From contig JASBRV010000041.1 in assembly GCA_030149295.1 (NCBI GenBank), positions 1-64,000 on the forward strand: DNA of 64,000 nt. Direction: 5' to 3'. A model generated the notes under the pieces. The model was given only the letters and a program-made list of their open reading frames with translations. It had not been told where the DNA came from and searched no databases. Within the stretch, counting starts at the first letter, position 1, and every line of letters starts with the position of its first letter. Source of the DNA: Bacteriovoracales bacterium. Its GTDB lineage: Bacteria; Bdellovibrionota; Bacteriovoracia; Bacteriovoracales; Bacteriovoracaceae. Shown here piece after piece: positions 61,078 through 64,000 of this stretch. Position numbers and translations under genes: made by a program.

Positions 61078-62166
61078 ATGGCATTTACCAAGCAAAATCT
61101 CGTTAGTCTTATTAAAGTCGCTGTCGATCACCAGGCCTCAGATATTCATATCCGTTGCAATGAAAAGCCTTGTTTAAGAATTCGTGGTGACCTTGTTCCT
61201 ATCCAGACTAAAGAGTTTTCTCCTGAAGACATGATGGAAATTTCAAAGATGGTTCTTCAAAAGAAAGACCTAATTGAAAAACTCCCTACTCTCAAAGAGT
61301 TTGACGGAGGTTTTGCCATCAAAGGTCTTTGTCGAATTCGTTACAATTTTTTTCGCTATGACGGAAAAATTGGCATTATTATGAGAATCGTCAATGCAAT
61401 CATTCCTAGCACCAAAGAACTTGGTCTGCCCTCGGTCATCAATCATATTGCTTCTCAAAAACGTGGACTCATTCTCGTGACGGGACCGACAGGTTCCGGA
61501 AAGTCCACAACTCTTGCGGCAATGATTGACCATATTAATGAAACAAAAAGCACTCATATTGTTACAGTTGAAGATCCAGTGGAATACCTTCATCCCCAAA
61601 AGAAGTCTCGTGTAACCCAAAGAGAAGTAGGAAAAGACACTGAGGATTTCAACACGGCCTTAAGAGGTGCGCTCAGACAAGACCCAGATGTGATTCTCAT
61701 CGGTGAGATGAGAGATCCCGAGACCGTTCAAATTGCCCTCAAAGCGGCAGAGACCGGTCATACGGTTTTCTCAACTGTTCACACCACCAATGCCATTGCG
61801 ACGATTGGCCGAATCATTTCTATGTTCCCCCCAGAGGAGCAAAAAGATGTGAGAAAAAGACTTTCGGTGAATCTTTACAGCACCATTTCTCAGCGAATGC
61901 TTCAAAGGGCCGATGGTAAGGGCATTGTTATCGCCCAAGAGATTATGATCACCACGCCAGGTATTAAAGAATGTATCGAAGGCGATGAGCCTCTTGAGCG
62001 AATTGTAGAGATTTTAGAAGAAGGTCACGGCCCTGGTGGCAATGGCTCTCAATCTTTTGATCAACACATTATGCATCTTTTTGAAAATCGTATCATCGAC
62101 AAAGAAACTGCGCTCTCAGCAGTAAGTTCCCAGTCCGACTTCATCCAAAAACTCAACTTTGATTAG
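61078..62166 (+). CDS. pilT: PilT, type IV pilus retraction ATPase
   Basis: This 362-aa cytoplasmic hexameric ATPase depolymerises type IV pili to pull the cell. Walker A is GPTGSGKSTT (136-145). The Asp box is VEDPVEYLHP, Walker B is DPDVILIGEMRDPET, and the His box is ETGHTVFSTVHTTNAI. The N-terminus MAFTKQNLVSLIKVAVDHQASDIHIRC is the family start, so I use the ATG at 61078 even though the frame is open further upstream. No other pilus gene is adjacent. In Bdellovibrio-like bacteria type IV pili serve prey entry or gliding, so a role there is possible. Confidence 0.95.
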   Translation: MAFTKQNLVSLIKVAVDHQASDIHIRCNEKPCLRIRGDLVPIQTKEFSPEDMMEISKMVLQKKDLIEKLPTLKEFDGGFAIKGLCRIRYNFFRYDGKIGIIMRIVNAIIPSTKELGLPSVINHIASQKRGLILVTGPTGSGKSTTLAAMIDHINETKSTHIVTVEDPVEYLHPQKKSRVTQREVGKDTEDFNTALRGALRQDPDVILIGEMRDPETVQIALKAAETGHTVFSTVHTTNAIATIGRIISMFPPEEQKDVRKRLSVNLYSTISQRMLQRADGKGIVIAQEIMITTPGIKECIEGDEPLERIVEILEEGHGPGGNGSQSFDQHIMHLFENRIIDKETALSAVSSQSDFIQKLNFD

Positions 62167-62209
62167 GCACTGCGCCTTGGGCGTCCAGTGGACGGCCAAC
62201 GTGCAGTGC
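62167..62209 (+). other. Long GC-rich hairpin directly after pilT
   Basis: Starting at the base after the pilT stop, GCACTGC (62167-62173) pairs with GCAGTGC (62203-62209), TTGG with CCAA, and CGTCC with GGACG around a 3-base loop (AGT). About 18 of 20 positions pair. No T tract follows, so it is not a normal terminator. It may be a 3'-end protector, a processing site or the first arm of a small structured RNA. Confidence 0.6.
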
Positions 62210-62223
62210 AGCTCCCCCAGGAA

Positions 62224-62254
62224 GTGAAAGCAGCCCGAAGGGCGCCCCTTTCAC
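62224..62254 (+). other. Second GC-rich hairpin
   Basis: GTGAAAG (62224-62230) pairs with CTTTCAC (62248-62254), and inside it GCCC pairs with GGGC around a GAA loop. It stands 14 bases after the first hairpin. Both are much richer in GC than the surrounding DNA. Confidence 0.5.
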
Positions 62255-62411
62255 GAACGTTCTAAATTGAATCCCTTACTCCACTCATTCGAAGGGCATA
62301 ATGGGAAAGACTTCAAAGAAAATCGAACTTCCCCCACCACGAAGAAGAACTTGATGTTATATCAAGGTATTAGGCTATTAATTGACCTCAGTGTACATTT
62401 TAAGGAGAGAT
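62255..62411. other. Intergenic stretch with no recognised feature
   Basis: I see no open frame with a ribosome site, no tRNA, and no promoter pair in this part. It returns to the usual AT-rich composition after the hairpins. Confidence 0.5.
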
Positions 62412-62441
62412 TTTAAAAAAGCTCCATGCACCTTTTTTAAA
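62412..62441 (+). repeat. Left copy of a 30-bp direct repeat flanking the small island
   Basis: It matches 63599-63628 at 26 of 30 positions and is itself an inverted repeat (TTTAAAAAAG...CTTTTTTAAA, 10-bp arms, 10-base loop). The right copy keeps most of the symmetry. Confidence 0.7.
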
Positions 62442-62551
62442 CCTTAGTCCCGACATCACAAGGCGAAAGAGAGCATAAATAGTTTCTTCGCTTCTCTCTT
62501 TTGGCAAAGCCAGTAGAAGAAAACCATTTAAAAACAGGTGGTTACAAACAG

Positions 62552-62577
62552 TGTTTTCTGTTCGCGAACAGAAAACA
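62552..62577. promoter_or_regulatory. Perfect 26-bp palindrome, probable operator
   Basis: The half site TGTTTTCTGTTCG is followed at once by its exact reverse complement. It covers the -35 region of the promoter at 62582-62590. A dimeric repressor, most simply the winged-helix protein encoded just downstream, would block transcription from here. Confidence 0.75.
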
Positions 62578-62581
62578 TATA

Positions 62582-62590
62582 TGTTATAAT
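62582..62590 (+). promoter_or_regulatory. Extended -10 promoter of the regulator gene
   Basis: TGTTATAAT is an extended -10 element (TG, one base, TATAAT). The ATG at 62597 is seven bases after its end and there is no ribosome site, so the transcript is probably leaderless. Confidence 0.6.
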
Positions 62591-62596
62591 ACTCAC

Positions 62597-63124
62597 ATGA
62601 GTAAAAAAGAAGGCCAGATTAAAGGCCAGGACTTAGTTTTAGCACTAAAAATTACCTTGATACAAGACGAAGGCTTCACAGTTAGATCTCTGGCAAAAGA
62701 TCTTGAAATAAGTATAAGTGAGGTTTCAAATGCCTTATCGAGGTTGGCATTCGCTAGACTAATTAATCCAGATAAAAAAAGAGTTAGTTTAGCATCACTT
62801 TATGAGTTTATTGTTCATGGGGTACCATATGTCTATCCCGTAAAGGCAGGAGTTATTAAAAGAGGTGTCCCCACTTCTTTTTCACAGCCAACTCTCTCTC
62901 ACTTGATTAATTCAGATGATGTATTTGTATGGCAAACGCCAAAAGGGAAAATTAAAGGAAGTTCAATAGAACCCTTATACCCAACAGTTCCAAACTTTAT
63001 AGAAAACGACCCCCCCCTTCACCGTCTATTGGCCTTAGTTGATATGATTCGAGTTGGTCGAGTAAGAGAAAAAAAGCTCGCAATTGAAATTCTAAAGAAT
63101 GAAATTTTGGGAACCAATAAATGA
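62597..63124 (+). CDS. Winged-helix regulator, probable antitoxin/autorepressor
   Basis: This 175-aa DNA-binding protein has a winged-helix domain near residues 12-60 (GFTVRSLAKDLEISISEVSNALSRLAFARLI is helix-turn-helix and wing). The second half (about 70-175) is unrecognised (LYPTVPNFIENDPPLHRLLALVDMIRVG). I start at the ATG at 62597; the longer frame to 62501 runs through the palindrome. It overlaps the next gene's likely start as ATGA, as expected for a regulator-antitoxin followed by a toxin (AbiEi-AbiEii is a possible parallel, not a proven one). A run of eight C residues lies in its coding sequence at 63010-63017. Confidence 0.65.
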   Translation: MSKKEGQIKGQDLVLALKITLIQDEGFTVRSLAKDLEISISEVSNALSRLAFARLINPDKKRVSLASLYEFIVHGVPYVYPVKAGVIKRGVPTSFSQPTLSHLINSDDVFVWQTPKGKIKGSSIEPLYPTVPNFIENDPPLHRLLALVDMIRVGRVREKKLAIEILKNEILGTNK

Positions 63125-63607
63125 GTTATGAAAAAAACATAAAACTTCTCAAAATTGCTATCGAAAAAAATGGGTGAACTCAGTGATGAAGTAGTCTTTA
63201 TCGGTGGAATAATAACCTCATTGTATATAGAACAAGAGATTGCTGAGGAAGTACGACCTACAGAGGATGTTGACTGTGTGATTGAGGTTCATAACAAGAA
63301 AGATTACAGGGATTTTGAAAAGAGACTACTGGAAAAAGGCTTTAAAAACGATACTCGTAAAAATGCTCCTACATGTAGGTTTGTTTTTGGTGACATCTTA
63401 ACTTTAGACGTCATGCCTGATGATAAAGAGATCTTAGGATTTTCTAATGAATGGTACAAAGAAGGTATTAGAAACAAAATAGCCGTCTTGATAGAGAATA
63501 AAGAAATAGCTATTTTTCAACTCCCCTACTTTATCGCCGCTAAAATAAAAGCATTCCAAGAAAGAATAAGTTATTTTAACCAAAAGATTGAAGGATTGTT
63601 TAAATAA
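63121..63607 (+). pseudogene. AbiEii/MNT-like nucleotidyltransferase, frame broken by an A7 run
   Basis: The 3' part encodes a nucleotidyltransferase: VVFIGGIITSLYI is the GG/S motif, RPTEDVDCVIEV holds the metal Asp pair, and DILTLDVMPDDKEILGFSNEWY the third acidic residue and family tail. The natural start is the ATG at 63121, overlapping the regulator stop, but that frame stops after 18 codons (TGA at 63175). The run of seven A residues at 63164-63170 puts the rest in the +1 frame. With six A residues the protein would read MSYEKNIKLLKIAIEKMGEL and on to the core. A TTG at 63155 is an alternative start. It may be broken, phase-variable or expressed by slippage. Confidence 0.65.
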
Positions 63608-63628
63608 GCGCCATACACCTTTTTTAAT
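63599..63628 (+). repeat. Right copy of the 30-bp direct repeat
   Basis: It matches 62412-62441 at 26 of 30 positions and begins inside the last codons and stop of the nucleotidyltransferase gene. Confidence 0.7.
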
Positions 63629-63640
63629 TTTTTTTCGAGC

Positions 63641-64000
63641 CTACCTCTCCTCAAAAAAGCAATCACCAGCAGAAGAAACCGCCTTCACCAACTTTCCATT
63701 CACGTGAGTAAAGGTCACTTCCCTCCCCCCTATACTCAATCTCTGATCAATTTCTTTATAAATAATCTCTCCACCTTTTAGGTACTTTTCCCATACCTCT
63801 TTGCTTGGATTGATTTGATCTTGCTCGGCAATTTTTTGAATGACGGGAAAACCTTCGGCGTTTTCTTTTAGGAGAATAAGCTTTTCAAAAGTGCCTTCCT
63901 TTCCATCTTCTAAAAACAAGCGCAAACGAAAAATCTCTCCACCTCTTTTAAAGTGAAGATTTCTGGCGAGAGTTTCTTTGCTAGCTTTTTCAAAGTTATT
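63641..64000 (-). CDS. Protein of unknown function, cut by the window edge
   Basis: The frame is open from the window edge (64000) to a stop at 63641, giving at least 119 residues of a C-terminal part. No ATG occurs in it; a TTG at 63925 is an unlikely start because coding character continues upstream. The visible part is charged with alternating strands (EIFRLRLFLEDGKEGTFEKLILLKE; GREVTFTHVNGKLVKAVSSAG). No family was recognised. Confidence 0.6.
   Translation of the reverse strand, partial: NNFEKASKETLARNLHFKRGGEIFRLRLFLEDGKEGTFEKLILLKENAEGFPVIQKIAEQDQINPSKEVWEKYLKGGEIIYKEIDQRLSIGGREVTFTHVNGKLVKAVSSAGDCFFEER

Noticed and set aside
62203-62254. Possible signal recognition particle RNA, because GGAAG and AGCAGC occur near each other
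   Set aside because: The conserved core order and flanking pairs of SRP RNA do not fit, and the bases pair better as two simple hairpins.
1-64000. CRISPR array, prophage genes, tRNA or rRNA genes
   Set aside because: I scanned for spaced repeats, phage structural motifs and the T-loop consensus and saw none.

Overview
The window is a compact chromosomal segment with low-to-moderate GC by eye, about 55 genes longer than 100 codons, no rRNA or tRNA, and no recognisable prophage or CRISPR array. Gene content suggests a flagellated, didermous, free-living proteobacterium of the Bdellovibrionota/Bacteriovorax kind. The indications are flagellin, a PilT retraction ATPase, heptosyltransferase-like and other glycosyltransferases, lipoproteins with clear lipoboxes, two ExbB/ExbD pairs, HD-GYP-like proteins, and many secreted proteins of unknown function. 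This placement is inference from gene content, not a test.

Layout. 1-8.4 kb: HAD 5'-nucleotidase, HDAC-like deacetylase, saccharopine dehydrogenase, secreted unknowns, GT2 and aldo-keto reductase. 8.4-10.5 kb: a nucleoside-phosphorylase-like protein coupled to a photoproduct-lyase-like radical SAM protein. 10.5-16.2 kb: 2OG oxygenase, rpmB, a hybrid kinase with Hpt, and a secreted subtilase. 16.4-20.9 kb: a repeat-bearing PilZ-like protein, an ExbB/ExbD pair, a DUF4340 protein and a degenerate receiver/HD-GYP protein. 21-24.2 kb: rpmG, rpmE, a DegT-type aminotransferase and a zinc alcohol dehydrogenase. 24.2-25.7 kb: a divergent LOV photoreceptor and Hpt-receiver pair. 25.7-34.4 kb: Rsm22-like methyltransferase, gltA, pyrE, sfsA, an MFS carrier and a peptide ABC importer (binding protein plus two permeases, no ATPase). 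34.4-35.2 kb: a RAYT (REP-type Y1 transposase) element with terminal inverted repeats, set exactly between two stop codons. 35.2-47.9 kb: YiiX-like hydrolase, HD protein, ggt, a PhoB/PhoR-like pair, a phospholipase A2-like protein, flagellin and a beta-lactamase-fold hydrolase. 47.98-50.7 kb: a possible 40-codon leader ORF, lipA-lipB and a second ExbB/ExbD pair. 50.7-62.2 kb: GT4, an MltD-like transglycosylase, an outer-membrane barrel, a dipeptide epimerase, a membrane J-protein with an adenosine-deaminase-like hydrolase, GT9 and pilT. 62.2-63.6 kb: GC-rich hairpins, then a small island holding a winged-helix regulator and an AbiEii-like nucleotidyltransferase, flanked by near-identical 30-bp direct repeats.

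The most interesting region is this last island. The regulator's stop overlaps an ATG as ATGA, as in a coupled antitoxin-toxin pair. The nucleotidyltransferase frame is then broken by a run of seven A residues, and one fewer A would restore a family-like N-terminus. A perfect 26-bp palindrome overlaps the promoter, whose -10 box is so close to the ATG that the mRNA is probably leaderless. Several other genes in the window show the same -10-to-ATG spacing. Seven convergent gene pairs overlap at their stop codons, which underlines how compact the genome is.
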